Source of the DNA: Xenopus tropicalis
Taxonomy: Eukaryota > Chordata > Amphibia > Anura > Pipidae
Reading direction: 5' to 3'
DNA length: 64,000 bases
NCBI RefSeq assembly: GCF_000004195.4
Contig: NC_030678.2
Coordinates: 131,221,104-131,285,103, forward strand
Shown here: in pieces, positions 34,040-45,954 of the stretch
Layout of the letters: every line of letters begins with the position of its first letter
How positions within the stretch are numbered: the stretch's first letter is position 1
Program-made: the position numbers and the translations under genes
Notes under the pieces: generated by a model
The model's input: only the letters and a program-made list of their open reading frames with translations
What the model was told of the DNA's origin: nothing
The model's database searches: none

Positions 34040-34245
34040 TTATTTGTAAAAAAATGTTGCGCACGTCAAAAAAATGATGCATGCAAAAATTTTTTTTTGT
34101 GCATGAGCCATTTTTTTTGACACGCAACATTCTTTTGAGCTCGCGACAATTTTTTACAAAATACAAAAGAAAACTGAAATAGCACAAGATATACTGTATA
34201 TTGTATACACGGTGAAGCAAAACGGGACAGATTCACTCATCACTA
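34040..34245 (+). mobile_element. Family A hAT-like MITE, right part
   Basis: GTTGCGCACGTCAAAAAAAT, an internal palindrome around 34075-34130, then GGTGAAGCAAAACGGGACAG and GATTCACTCATCACTA. The left end is missing. Confidence 0.75.
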
Positions 34246-34810
34246 ATTATTTGTACTGCATATATCCCCCCTGTTTGCCAGCACCATCACATTTTTTTCT
34301 AGAACAAACAGTAGCTTTCGTCTGGCAGCCACTTTCCCTCTGACATCATCAGTGACATTTACATCTGCAAACACTACATATGCGCTGTAAAGTACATGCA
34401 ATAAAGATGCAGGCTTACAGAGGCAAAATTTACTTTAATAGAAAGTCCTGCTTGGGCTGAGCACTGTAATGGTTATGCTGAGCTCAGGAGAGGGGGTTAG
34501 GAGAAAAAAAAACACATTTTTCTAGCTCATTGCACAGCTAGAGCAGAGTTTCTATAGAAAACACACAGTGCCATCTCTTCATTGGCTGCTAGAATGGAGG
34601 GCATGTTTAGCAATCTGAGTTGAGAAGAATTGTGCATGGTCAGTTACTCAACAGCAAAGGACATTCCTAAGGGAGGGGGCCAAGTAAGTTACAAGAGGAG
34701 AAGGAATCCCAAGTGATTAAGGGGATGCTGCAGCCTTACTATTAACCTTTTAATAACCAGAGTGCCAGGTATTTAAAGATTTCCAAGACGCTGTCCATTG
34801 ATTACATTTT
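34246..34810. other. Spacer with possible old TTAA MITE sequence
   Basis: CCATCACATTTTTTTCTAGA and GACATCATCAGTGACATTTA resemble words in the TTAA MITE at 13393-13898, but I cannot find ends. Nothing else is supported. Confidence 0.3.
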
Positions 34811-34814
34811 TTGT

Positions 34815-34938
34815 GACAGGTTTACAGGTTGACTTTTTTTGACTCGACCGCACCCATTTTGAAAAATGCAGAATGCAGAATGCAAAATGCAGAAATGAGC
34901 TGTGAATCCATGCCTGGTAAAGAATTTCACTCATCACT
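34815..34938 (-). mobile_element. Family A hAT-like MITE fragment
   Basis: It ends GTGAATCCATGCCTGGTAAA + GAATTTCACTCATCACT, the inverted left end of family A. A short slippage array GCAGAATGCAGAATGCAAAA lies at 34867-34891. Confidence 0.7.
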
Positions 34939-34954
34939 GGCTATGACAAAAGGC

Positions 34955-35215
34955 ACATGGAAAGGAACATGGAATGATCCTGTCTCCTGTTCTGAGCTAC
35001 ACATACCCACCAGCCAATCAGAAGCGGATCTGCCAGAGGGGGGGAATGAAACACATGTGCAGTATGAAGCAAGGAGGGAAAGGAAGGGAGAATACCTTTT
35101 TAGAGATGGCTGCCTGTTCTAGAAAATGTGAAGTAAGTGTGACTAAGTAAATATTTGATTAGGTGAGCCAAAAGTGTGGTGTTTTTACTAAACAATAGGA
35201 GGAGTACTATACACT
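34955..35215 (-). mobile_element. TTAA MITE fragment (same family as 13393-13898)
   Basis: The minus strand matches the first half of the complete copy: CATTTTCTAGAACAGGCAGC, AGCCAATCAGAAGCGGATCT (inverted) and GGTGAGCCAAAAGTGTGG. Similarity ends near 35215, where the TTAAAGG end would be expected but is degraded. Confidence 0.75.
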
Positions 35216-35280
35216 GTAGTGTAGATGTGAAGTACAAACAATGACAAAGAAAGAAATTCAGCAGTGGTAAAGTACAGGCT

Positions 35281-35545
35281 TAAGGTGGCCATACACATTA
35301 CAATTACGATCGTTGCGGGAAAGATCGTTCGTTCCCTCCACTAACGTTAAGAGCGGAATCTTTAGATATGCAGGTAAAAACAAAGGAATTCTTTACCCCT
35401 ATTTGATGATTCAGCATTAACGTTTGCGATGTTTAGGCACCTTCAAACTTTAAAGGCAGCTGATCAAAATTTTCAGTCCTGCCCGATCGATGAGACGACC
35501 AATACCCAAGGCTTTTACCGATAATGGAACTTTTTTTCGTATGAT
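35281..35545 (+). mobile_element. Family H MITE, 3'-truncated
   Basis: It opens AAGGTGGCCATACACATTAC, a terminus I recall from a very common Xenopus MITE, and contains GATCGTTGCGGGAAAGATCG and CCTGCCCGATCGATGAGACG. The reciprocal right end is missing. Confidence 0.55.
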
Positions 35546-35742
35546 AATATCAATGCTTGTATGGCGACTTTTAGCTTCAGAATATTAGCATCTATGGAAA
35601 GTAAATCAATTAGTGTTTTTGATACACAGTATAGGTCAACTGGATCTTGTAAGCAGCTCAAATAGTGGGGTGGCCTTGGCTGCTATAAAACACTTTACCA
35701 TTTGAGGTGTTTTCCTACTGTTTTACTGCTTCTGCTCTGTTA

Positions 35743-36069
35743 GGCTGATGGTCCATGGAGCAAGTTAGCCACCTGTGATTGATCTCTGGACCGCAGGTGA
35801 CTAACAGCTCCAAAATGCCTTTTTAATCAGCAACAATGGGAGTCGCTAGTGGAAAGGTCTGCACAATTCTTCGGCTTTCCAAAGTCATGCGAAGTTGCCT
35901 GCAGGAGGAAACTTCATGTGACTCCGGAAAGCTGAATCGATGCATAGGCCTTTTCACTGGCGATTCCTATTGTTTGCTTGTGGAAAGTCATTTTGGAGCG
36001 GTTAGTTGCCCATGGTAGAAGAGATCTAACGCGACTAACTCGCTCCATGGGCTTCATGGGCCATCAGCC
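35743..36069. mobile_element. Family G palindromic MITE, complete (327 bp)
   Basis: Inverted ends GGCTGATGGTCCATGGAGC and GCTCCATGGGCTTC…GGGCCATCAGCC; flanks TTA and TAA. Inner arms CAGGTGACTAAC / GTTAGTTGCCCATGG, and CTTTCCAAAGTCATGCGAAG / CTTCATGTGACTCCGGAAAG. TWA-type flanks and the fold-back shape suggest PIF/Harbinger. The frame at 35836-36018 runs inside it and is not a gene. Confidence 0.75.
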
Positions 36070-36072
36070 TAA

Positions 36073-37430
36073 AGGGGACTCAAGTGAGAATATACATGGA
36101 ATGAATGCAACTGTTGTGTGACAACAAAAAACTTATATCACTTACAGTATATAGTCTGATTATTTGGTTGCACCTATAGGGATAAATACATATTTTCTTA
36201 ATTTGGGTTTTAATTAAGATTTCTTTAACATGATGATCATATATTGCCTACAATTGTACATTTAGAACATGTTTGATGAAACATTAATGAACTCACAAAG
36301 TACATTTAAACTAATAGGAAGATTTAGGTCAGTAAATGTCTGTATCTCTTAACTGGTTAAAAACTATGTACTTTGAACTAAAACAAACAGACAGGGGAAT
36401 TCAAACAATAATGGATCATGCAATCTGTCTGGAAATCATTGTCAAATCAGGGCTTGTACTACTAATATTTATTTTTATCTATGTAACTATTTGTACAGTG
36501 TACTATACCTGTATATAACATCTGTATTATCTTTTTTTCATAGTAACAATATTTTTAGTGTTTATTACTAATCATCTCAGAACTTACTAACAGCAGAAAG
36601 ATGTAGCGCCTCTGGCAAGTACAGCTTTCCACGTTCACACCTACCTCCATTACAGCACCTCTCCTTATAGCACTGCAAGGAAAATGTTTTTGACATATGC
36701 ACATAAATCTTAGAAATTCAATTAACCCTCACCACATTTACTTTTTATAAGACAAGCTTCGCTCTGTGTTTCAAGGAGGCAGCATACTGGGAGACAAGTG
36801 TAATATTTTATATATTAAATGTGCAATGGCAGCCCACAATGATACTCCATTCTATGATGTGCTTTCAAATATAAGTGGAGGCATAATAAACTTGCCTATA
36901 CTAACAGTTAATATACTGTATGTTTTTAATTAGAACTTCTTTGTAACACATTCAACTTTGCAGTTAGCCACAGGTATGACTTCCAAATAACAGGAGTTTT
37001 GAGATTTCAGAAGATGATGTCAGAAGTGATTGGAGGACAGTGTGTAAAGATATAAATACCTATAAACAATATTAACATAAATATAGTTTTTCCAACATTA
37101 CGTTTTTGCCCATTACAATGCTTAATACAGTATTTCAAATATGCATTTTCATGTCTGCATGAATGCTTGTCTGTTCTATTCACTTGTCTAATAGACCTAG
37201 ACTAGCCTATCACCATACATGAATGTGTATAATGAATATATAACAAGACAAGCAAGATTGGAAAGTACTGGATATATATGAAGAGAACAAAGGTTATGAT
37301 AAAATGAAAGACATCCAAAGTTAGAGCTGGTGATGGAGATAAAGAAGTATACAGATTTTGCCTCCTTGTATCAATTATTAACAACAAAATATCCAGTAGT
37401 CAAGAAATATGAAATACAATGGCACTTAAT
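36073..37430. other. AT-rich spacer
   Basis: No gene, RNA or repeat end was identified. Confidence 0.35.
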
Positions 37431-37439
37431 AGAGGAGGG

Positions 37440-37820
37440 TTGACTGACACAGAAAAGTGTCAGGTGGCTCCGGTTAGGAGCGCTCTCCTCCATAACAAAA
37501 TGAAAGATGACGGCTCCCATGGCTGAAACGACATTGTGCACCACATAGTGACGCCCTCAGAAGCATGGAAACGCCAACACCTAGAAAAGATTGGGAAGTC
37601 TTATCTGGGTGGCATTGAACTTTCTCCCCAAAATAATCCTCCATCAACTGTAGGAAATTTTATGATCTATGCTTTCACCAAGCACCTTGGTGTTCCCCTT
37701 CTTCTCATGTCTGTCCCCTTGTGGGTGTTTGCGATTGATGATAGACCATTGATGTTACAAATGGACCAATTCCAAAATTGTTTATTACTTTCTAACAGAT
37801 GCAAAGGAACCTATTTATGA
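37440..37820 (+). other. Unidentified segment with a 94-codon open frame
   Basis: The ATG frame 37536-37820 reads through mixed-composition sequence: PSEAWKRQHLEKIGKSYLGG, then GVPLLLMSVPLWVFAI, a possible hydrophobic helix at about residues 52-67. Composition is less AT-biased than the surroundings and codons look more gene-like than in neighbouring chance frames. I do not recognise the family. It could be a decayed processed pseudogene, an exon fragment or a transposon remnant. No A-tail, splice-site context or homologous flank was found to decide. Confidence 0.25.
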
Positions 37821-38165
37821 AATTCTAGATTGCATTTTTTTCTGCAATTCAGAAATATCAAGGCAAAAATTGTGATCTTCAATATATTCAAATTTGAGTT
37901 TTTCAAACTTTAATTTTTGAGATCTATCAGAAAATCTCCAAAAAAATAAAATGAAAAAAATGTCAGCTAAAACATTTGAATTTGTAAAAATGGATGGAAA
38001 AATGTGATTTTGTGATGAACCAAACACATCAAGGTTTTTTTATTCAAGTTTTTTGTAAATATGCTAACAATCATTTATTTGAGATTTTTTTCAGTGATCA
38101 AGTTTCGGAAAAAACTAATTGTGAAATTTGATGTGCATTTCACTATGATATAAGCATCTGCTGTA
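37821..38165. mobile_element. Old family C-like fragment
   Basis: Phrases such as TCAAACTTTAATTTTTGAGA, GAGATTTTTTTCAGTGATCA and AGTTTCGGAAAAAACTAATT resemble the interior of the element at 56399-57295, but no ends remain. Confidence 0.3.
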
Positions 38166-39107
38166 TCTGATTAAGCAAATAACTCATCATTTTTTAGCTT
38201 TTTAGACCATGTGCCCTACAAAGATTAAGAAGTATGTTTACAGAAGAAAAGCAGGGAGATACTGCCCATTCATTCTAGGTTTTTAGTGAAAAACATTATA
38301 TCTGTGCTTTTTATAAACAAACATTCCCTTGTCCCCCACTATCTCACTTATACATCATATACTCAGAGGCTATCTCACATGCAAAATACAAATACAGACA
38401 GATTCCCTCCATCAGAGGATGCTGAGGATCAGTTTGTGTTATTGTCTACAGTATGTGAATGAGTGTATTAGAGAGAGTTCATGGCTATATGGCTATTGAA
38501 TTGTGTAACAGTTAAGTATTTCACCCTAAACCTCTCTTAAAGAGCAAAGGTGCCCTGTGCTGTTCCTTTGTAAAATAATTATGGCTCAAAACAAATGTAA
38601 ATGTGTATAAGTAACTGCTAAACATATCTAATTACTTTGCTCATTGTGTGACACTTAGGGGGAATGGATTTCCACAATTCTTTTTCTCTCATAATCTTCT
38701 CAAAAACTATGTGGCACCGCCGCACTTTTCATCACAGATTTCTGGCATCAATAATGCCTGTAATATATGACTTTCTAAGATAGTACCTGTGCATACATGT
38801 ATATGATGTGTAAATTGTGTGTGTCTGTATGTGAGCTAAGTGTATTTGGGTAAACAATATTGAAATAGAGTTTGTGTGAAATAGGAGTCTGTGTGAAAAC
38901 CTGTGTCTTTAAAGTGAGTATGAAGAGTAAGTGTCTGAGGGCAAATGGTATTTGAATGATGTGTGTTTAGCCAGTGCATTTGGATATATATTGTTTGGAC
39001 AGAGAGTATGAAGTGGGTGTTTATAAGCAAATTGCATATACCAATGTGTATTTTCAGTGTCTCAAGTCAACTCAACTCAACAGTTTTGCAGGTTACACAG
39101 GCTAAAG
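38166..39107. other. AT-rich spacer
   Basis: A GT-rich stretch lies at 38780-39060 (repeated TGTGTG, GTGTTT words). No gene is supported. Confidence 0.35.
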
Positions 39108-39665
39108 AATGCTGTACACTTTAAACTGACAAACTACGTCAAAGTCATCCCCAGTCTGGGAAGTCCAAAACTCACTTTCATCTGATTCATTAAGAATTCT
39201 ACTACTTCATTATACATTTTACAAAGGGACTAAGTTTTACCTGCAACTTGCTTGCTTTTAAGGTTAAAACCCCAAAATGGTTGCCCTTTTTATTGGCCCC
39301 ATTTTGATCACCTAACTGTAGCTGAGCAGGGTGGGAGTTACAACATTGAAAAGGGAAAGTTGTGCTCACCACTAAATTTAAAACCCCCAATTGGTGCCCT
39401 TTTATTGGCCCTAGCTACAGTCAGGTGATGCAATAAAAAGAGTCACCATTTTTTTTGGGGGGGTGGGGGGGTTTAACCTTGAAAGAAAGCAAGTTGCAGG
39501 TAAAAAAAAGTCCCTTTGTAAAATGTTTACTGAATCTATAGAAATCTTAATGAATCAGATAAAAGTGAGTATAGAACTGGCCAGGCTGGGGGTGAGTGAG
39601 TGTAGTACTGGCCAGACAGCGGATGACTTTGACGTAGTTGGCCAGCTTGAAGTATATTGTAATAT
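39108..39665. mobile_element. Long fold-back (inverted-repeat) element, about 560 bp
   Basis: Two arms of roughly 200 bases are reverse complements: left ACTACGTCAAAGTCATCC, ATCTGATTCATTAAGA, ACATTTTACAAAGGGACT, TTACCTGCAACTTGCTTGCT, TTTTTATTGG; right TGACTTTGACGTAGTTGG, TCTTAATGAATCAGAT, AGTCCCTTTGTAAAATGT, AGCAAGTTGCAGGTAA. The loop is about 100 bases. The arms have several indels, so it is moderately old. Two G7 runs at 39457-39471 lie in the right arm. No coding or clear target duplication is seen. Confidence 0.8.
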
Positions 39666-39872
39666 ATTGACAAACAATCCCTGTTTTGCTTAAAGGGGAG
39701 GGCATTTCTTGGTAGCTTAATGCACAGAATGTCTTAATGTCCTATATATATTGATAAAGGGTGAGTGCAGAGGACTTCTTGTTGTTGTCTGTATGAATTT
39801 TGTGGTCACAACCTCATTACACCCTGGCTTATGGCTTAAAATGTAATGGCGAGTACAACTTTTTTGCTCTAT

Positions 39873-39905
39873 CTACTCTATCTATCTATCTATCTATCTA
39901 TCTAA
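39873..39905. repeat. (CTAT)n microsatellite
   Basis: About seven tetranucleotide units. Confidence 0.9.
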
Positions 39906-40429
39906 TTTATCGATATTTTTTATCCATAATTATTTATGTTTACTTTGTTTAAACATGTTCTCACATATTTGTTTTGTTAGATAGCATACTAGCACCATGC
40001 CCATCATTAAATGAAGGAGAAACTATATATGTGGTGACTGTATGAAAATGTTACCATATAAAAATATATCGTTTTTTTAGAGAAATATTTAAGGCACGTA
40101 TGTGTTCTCAGGATATTATCACATTAGCAAATGTGCTAAAATGATTCAGTTCAGTATTTGTATGTGTTTACTATTTTTTTAACAATAAAAAAATACTGTA
40201 TGCGTATAATTATAAATATAAATCATAAATGAATAAAGCAACAGAAAATATAATTAGAGAACCTCCCAGTCACTTTTCCAGATGGGATTGTTTATTCAGC
40301 ATATGGCCCTATTTAACTAATCATATTTGGTTTTACAACCGTAATGTTAGCCAAAAATTATGTTAACATGTAAAAATGATGTTAGAAAGTTATTGTTTTG
40401 TCTATTTTATTATATGCACAGATTTTACA
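39906..40429. other. AT-rich spacer
   Basis: No feature is supported. Confidence 0.35.
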
Positions 40430-40798
40430 TTAAAGCGATACTGACACCAGAAATTAATCCTTTTTTTACATCTATCATAACATTGTCTTTGCATGACCTT
40501 CATTTTTGCCATAAAAGTATTTGCCCAATGCTTTTATATTACCTGTCTGATCCCCCATGTTCCCCTATAAGAGGGCTGCCATATTTGTCCAGCAGGGGGC
40601 CGTTAGCATTAGAAGCTGTAACTGACAGGCTGAGAAGTGACAGTCAGGTTGGCAAAACAGTCAGGTTTAGGAACTTCAAGTAACAATTATTTACAAAAGC
40701 AAATCTCTCAGCGAAAATCAATTAACATGACCTATAGGCAACTTTTTATGTACATTCATATTTTGAGGAGTCATTTTTTAGTGTCAGTATCACTTTAA
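40430..40798. mobile_element. TTAA-flanked MITE, complete (369 bp)
   Basis: Ends TTAAAGCGATACTGACACC and GTGTCAGTATCACTTTAA are inverted repeats, with TTAA at each edge. This is distinct from the families at 13393 and 26857 but uses the same target, so it is Kolobok-like (piggyBac-like is an alternative because it also uses TTAA). The 107-codon frame at 40360-40683 overlaps it and is not called. Confidence 0.82.
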
Positions 40799-40902
40799 AG
40801 AAAATGAAAATATACAAATACGTGTTTGGTAATATACTGTATACATATATACTGTATATATATACACACACACATATAAAGTGAAGCATTAGAAAACACT
40901 AC

Positions 40903-41060
40903 TAGTGGTGAGGGAATTTTTTTCACCGGGCATGGATTCGCAGCAAATTTCCGCATTTCGCCATTGGCGAATTGTTTCGTGAAAATTCAGCAAGAATCTG
41001 CCACATAAAAATTCATCATGGGTAAAAAAATTCACATCAAAACAGGTGTGGTCACGGCAT
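40903..41060 (+). mobile_element. Family A hAT-like MITE, left part
   Basis: TAGTGGTGAGGGAATTTTTT, then GGCATGGATTCGCAGCAAAT and TTCGCCATTGGCGAATTGTT. Similarity stops where the Penelope-like remnant starts. Confidence 0.72.
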
Positions 41061-41480
41061 CAAAAAATTTGCATTACAAACAGAGCAGAATCGAGTACTT
41101 GACACATTACTTGAAAACAGGCATATCAGATTGCTTCTGCTGTGGGGATTGTAAAACTTGTGGATCTACGTTTACCCACCCACACAGTGGGAAGAGATTC
41201 CAGATTCTTGGGAAGAGATTCCAGAAGCTTATACTATATAGGGAAATGTGTTACTGTATATATATTGAGACTGACATGAATAACCACAGATCAGCAATAT
41301 GTGCAGTTACAGCCACTGACAAATCAGATATTCCTTTGCTTAGATATTTTTTCTCATTCAGACACTTGTTGCCTATTTTAAGATATATTTTAATTGATCC
41401 TTCCCCTCCTCTAAGGAGGGGTGGCAGTTAGGTGAACCTTTACTACAAAAGGAAGCTACATGGATGTACAAACCCACCCC
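41061..41480 (+). pseudogene. Penelope-like element C-terminus, endonuclease core deleted
   Basis: The frame to 41431 shows CGDCKTCGSTFTHPHSGKR, REMCYCIYI joined to ETDMNNHRSAI, then KSDIPLLRYF and SPPLRRGG. These match the Cys-rich block, the start and end of the GIY-YIG endonuclease and the closing 'PLRRGGD' of Penelope/Neptune proteins, with the catalytic centre missing between CIYI and ETDM. A frameshift near 41409-41425 moves the last block (LLQKEATWMYK) to another frame. A 15-base duplication (GGGAAGAGATTCCAGA, twice at 41191-41222) adds a small insertion. Downstream 41480-41720 may be its 3'UTR. Confidence 0.7.
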
Positions 41481-43917
41481 ACCCCGATCCACCACTGATT
41501 GTACTCAAGGACGGACGGGATGATGCTCCTTGGCTTCCACAAGGTAATTGTTACCGCCTCTTCCTTTGCTGTTACTCTCCCTATCCTGGTCCCCCTTCCT
41601 ACTTTATGAACCCTCCTTCCTCCAGTCCTAGCCTATATAAGTTAACCCTCTTCCTAGCACTGTCAAAGTTCCTGCTACCTTAAAGGTACAGAGCCCTCTT
41701 CTTCCTTCAGTCATTCACATCTTTATATGTGTGTGTGTGTGTGTCACATACAAAGCCTGCTTTGTTATTGGATTTTCTGGGTTAGCTTTCAGCTATCCTA
41801 TATATGCTATATATATATATATACATAAAATGTGACTGAAATTATTTTTCACTTCTTATTTTTCTCACTTGTACCTTTAATTGGGACAGCTATAGGATGT
41901 TATAAATTAATATGTTTGTAATTTGTCCCTTTAAGTTATTATGTGAGGGTTTAATCTTCTTACATTTTTTCAAGATGCAGGTAGTCCTAAACATTGAGTT
42001 AAAATAAATCTACTGTCAAGCATTATATTCTTATATTTTTAGGACTAAATGACTTGTTTGACTTTGGTCCGGTCCTCTTTAACTTCATAGCAAGGCTAAT
42101 ACATAAATATACATATTATTATCATCACCACCACAGTATAGTGTTCTAAGACAGTCCAAAACAATAACCATTTCCATGTGAATGATGGCTCTGGGTAGCA
42201 TGGGGGTTTGAAACACTAGTTCTGACACTATCTGCAAGAAGTTTATAAGTTCTCCCCAGGCTTGTATAAGTTTCTTCTCGTTTCCTCCAACACTCAAAAA
42301 ACATTCAGGCAGGTTAATTGGTTCCTGGTAATGTGACAGGGACCTTAGACTGTAAGCTACACTGGAACAGTGTATGATGTAAAAGAGTAGTGTACTTTTA
42401 TACATAAAGTATAATAATACTCCCTGTTTTCTTCTATTTGTCTCTATTCACTTCTGCCATGATGTTCCATTGCCCCACTTCTGCTATATTTTCACTTTAC
42501 TACAAAGCTCATTTGCATTGACATAATCAACTTAAAATCCAACTCTCTAATTGCAGTCAATTTTTATTTGCCTTTTCAGTTAATGATTTTCATTTTCAAC
42601 TATTTTTGTGTCCATTGCCCTCTGTCCCTTTAATTTTCACCTTTCTTTACTGGATTTGCTGCTGAGAAAACAATGGCAATTATTTTGCTGACAGATAACC
42701 GGCATTAAAATGATAAAAATGAAGTACTGTATTTGTAAGTGAAGATTGCCAAATGTCTGCCTAGCATTTTGTATAATATGAATTAAAGAACTGCAGAAAA
42801 AAATTAAAATCCCCCACCCATAATATCCTTGCACAGGGTTATGGAATCTGTATGTATTGCAGTAGTATTAGTGCAGACATGGCTTAAGGGGATGATTGAA
42901 ATCCATTCTCTCTTGTGGATTCTTTATTTTAAGTATGACATTGATTATTCACAGTTAAGGCAGTCATGTGTATAAGGTAATTACAGTAGCGTGAAACTAG
43001 ATTGTTTACAGTAGTATAAAATATGAATGAGACATTCCACAGCAATAAGATTATTTTTTTTTATCAGAAAGATTGTTGGAGTTTAAGAGCTATAAAAGAT
43101 TTCTGAAACATTTGGGAAGCAAAAACATCCATACAGATGATATGGTTGCTCAAATTACTATTGATATTGGGGAACTGAGAATTGTGTATTTGCTTTCAAC
43201 TCAGGTTTATTACATACAATAAACTTTTGAGTGGCCTGGTATGTGCTGTCATCGAGGTGCCAAATTGTAGCTCAGAAATGATGCTTAACCTGAGGGAAAT
43301 TAAAAGTGATCTGTCAGAAGTGAAAGAAAATAATAGGAACATACCCTGTTAGAGACCAGAAGCTATAAAATAAATATTGTATAACTTGAGATTCTGATGA
43401 AACATGAAAAGATTTAACAGTACCAAATGGCTACAAAACATTATTTAAAAAAAAAAAAAAGACAATTAACCTTTTCATAAAAAAATGATGTCCATTTAAG
43501 AATGTATTGCATAAACATAAGGTGAAAAATATAAAGCTCTAAACATACATTCTGCCTTGATACAAGTATTTAGTATCTGTTTGGACACATTAAAAGTTTT
43601 TCCTTTGTGACCAAAACTTAAAATTCATATTTATTAATTAAACATTACTTTATTCTAGAAAAATATCTTAAGAAATAAAAATATATATATATGCATTACA
43701 ATAGGCCTCCACCACAGAATCAATAAAATGTCAGACACATTTGCTAGATTTCAAACCCTACATTGAAAGGTTCTTTATTTAGAGATTTCATTTTTATGGT
43801 TGTAAAAACAAGACTAAACAGTATTTCAAATTAGTTTGAGATACATCAGCAAAATGTTACAAAACAATATTCAAGCCTTTGAATGTTCCAGTGGGCATAG
43901 TTGGTTCAGTTAACATA
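41481..43917. other. AT-rich spacer with dinucleotide runs
   Basis: A (GT)n run at about 41730-41744, (AT)n at about 41808-41822 and an A-run at 43447-43459. No gene is supported; the short frames are unconvincing. Confidence 0.4.
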
Positions 43918-44126
43918 ACATAGACTGTAAGCTGTAGGGCAGGGAACTCCTTCGAACTGTGTTTCATACCATATGGCACTTACGCGCTGTGTATTTATAC
44001 ATGTTTATTGTATTTATTATAACACTTGTCCTCCCTGTGTGTAATTTTGTATATTGTAAGATTGTACAGAGCTGCGTACCCTTGTAGTACTTTATAAATA
44101 AAGTTATACATACATACATACATACA
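43918..44126 (+). mobile_element. SINE/L2-like retroposon 3' end, plus orientation
   Basis: GACTGTAAGCTGTAGGGCAG, TTGTACAGAGCTGCGTACCC, TAGTACTTTATAAATAAAGT and a CATA repeat tail ending at 44126. Same family as 11053-11315. Confidence 0.75.
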
Positions 44127-44270
44127 GTAAAAACAATGCCACATCAAACCACCCAGAAGCTGTTTAGAAAAGTTTTCCCCTCACCTATTGTGCAAACAAG
44201 AAGACTTGTGAAAGAAGCTTCTGAAAGTTGGCACTTTCACTACAGAATTCCGAAGGCAAGGTCAGGGTAA

Positions 44271-44271
<1 letters not shown>

Positions 44272-44301
<30 letters not shown>

Positions 44302-44500
44302 TGTATAACTTTATTTATAAAGCGCCACAAGGGTACGCAGCGCTGTACAGTCTTACAATATACACAATTACACACAGGGAGGACAAGTGTCATAATAAAT
44401 AAAGGAGGTCCCTGCCCCATAGAGCTTACAGTCTAAGTGGTTGGGTAACATACAGGCACAAATTGGAAGGTAAGAGTGCACCAGTTATGGGCACCATTTA
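44272..44500 (-). mobile_element. SINE/L2-like retroposon 3' end, minus orientation
   Basis: Plus-strand (ATGT)n at 44272-44305, then TTTATAAAGCGCCACAAGGG, TACGCAGCGCTGTACAGTCT and CTGCCCCATAGAGCTTACAG. It is the inverted partner of 43918-44126, tail facing tail with about 145 bases between. Confidence 0.78.
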
Positions 44501-45954
44501 AACTTATAAAGGCCTCTCAGAAGCACTGATCTGTATGGGAGTGTTGCACAAAAAAAGGCATTACTTAAAAAATGTCAATTAATATCTGATAATTATAAAA
44601 AAGGAGAGTCAGATACACCCTACAAAGAGCATTAATCTAGCACTGCCCAAACCAGAAACAACAATATAGTGTTGGGTATGGTGGCCTCGTCCCAAGGTGC
44701 CGATTTTTATCAACAGGGACTGGCAAGATAAATACGCTTGGCATACATTTATTACAAATATGAGGCCAAAGTTAAATAGAAGTAGCTCAGAAACAAAGAT
44801 GGATTTTGACAAAAAAAATTTAATTTTTAATTTTAATCATATTTGGAATCTTTGTTGCTATTTGAAAACTGAAGTGCACAAGTCTAAAATCTGTAATGCC
44901 AAGCAATCAAATGTGCTTGTAAGAAAGAACCAAAGGCATGAATTGTCTGCAAAGCTGCCACACACCTCAGAAAAACCTAAAGCTGTTACTGATGCAGATG
45001 ATGATGCAAAATATTTTACTACGGGCACTGAACACTTTCACAAACAACACATGTGGGGTGTTTTTAAGATGTCCCTACCATAAAAAACTAATTTTTCATT
45101 TCAATGCTTTGGAAGTGTTAGATTTGCTGATCAGTAATTTGAGAGCATTGGTCAAGGGTCAGACTACTAGTATTTATTTTATTATTAAGGGCCAGTAACA
45201 CCTTTCTTTACCCACCTGACTAAAGGCACTAAAATGTGCCTTGCTATTAAAAATGCTATTGTTCCTGTACCTTTAAGTAAATAAATGCTTAAAAAAGCTA
45301 TTTTGTATATTTGTATTTTATAAAGAGGAAATCACTTCTCTTTTAAAGATTTTTTCAGTGTACCTTCTTTCATTTGTATTTATAAACTTTCAACATATTT
45401 CAATGTTTGTTTACTCAGTCCTGTGGAGCTTACAATACACTTCACTACTGCAGCAAAAGAAATGTTAGTATCATTAGTTAGTAAACCAGAAAATATGCTT
45501 CTAGGTTAAAAAAAAACTTAAACATCAAGAAAAATGCAAGAAGAATTGTCTCCTTTCCTGGTTGGAAAACACAAGTCTAGTGCAGTGAAGCAGGAATGCT
45601 AAATAAGGCACTGTGCTGTCCAGTTACTCATAAATACTTAAAATATAGCAAATAGTGTTAAAGTAGAACTGTCATTGTGTGATGAATGTTCAATAAATCT
45701 GTTTCAAGAGAAGTTGACACCTGTGAACAACAAGCACTACAATGTAGCTTTTTGAAATTTGCCTTTATGTTATGGTGTTACTTATTTTGTTTGTTGCTTC
45801 TTTAATGCATGCCTTTACCTTATTTATCATCTAAAGGGAATTCATTCTTGTTAGTGTTAATTAGTCTTTTGCCAAAGAAAGTTAAGACATTAGGTACTGG
45901 GCTTTGCTTCTGGGAACTGTAACCCCTGTACAATGTATTTTTCATAAAGCACAA
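44501..45954. other. Spacer with one unexplained 128-codon frame
   Basis: The frame 44697-45083 (start MPIFINRDWQDKYAWHTF) has no domain I recognise and lies in AT-rich DNA; it is left uncalled. No repeat ends are visible. Confidence 0.3.

Noticed and set aside
40360..40683. 107-codon frame
   Set aside because: Mostly inside the TTAA-flanked MITE at 40430-40798.
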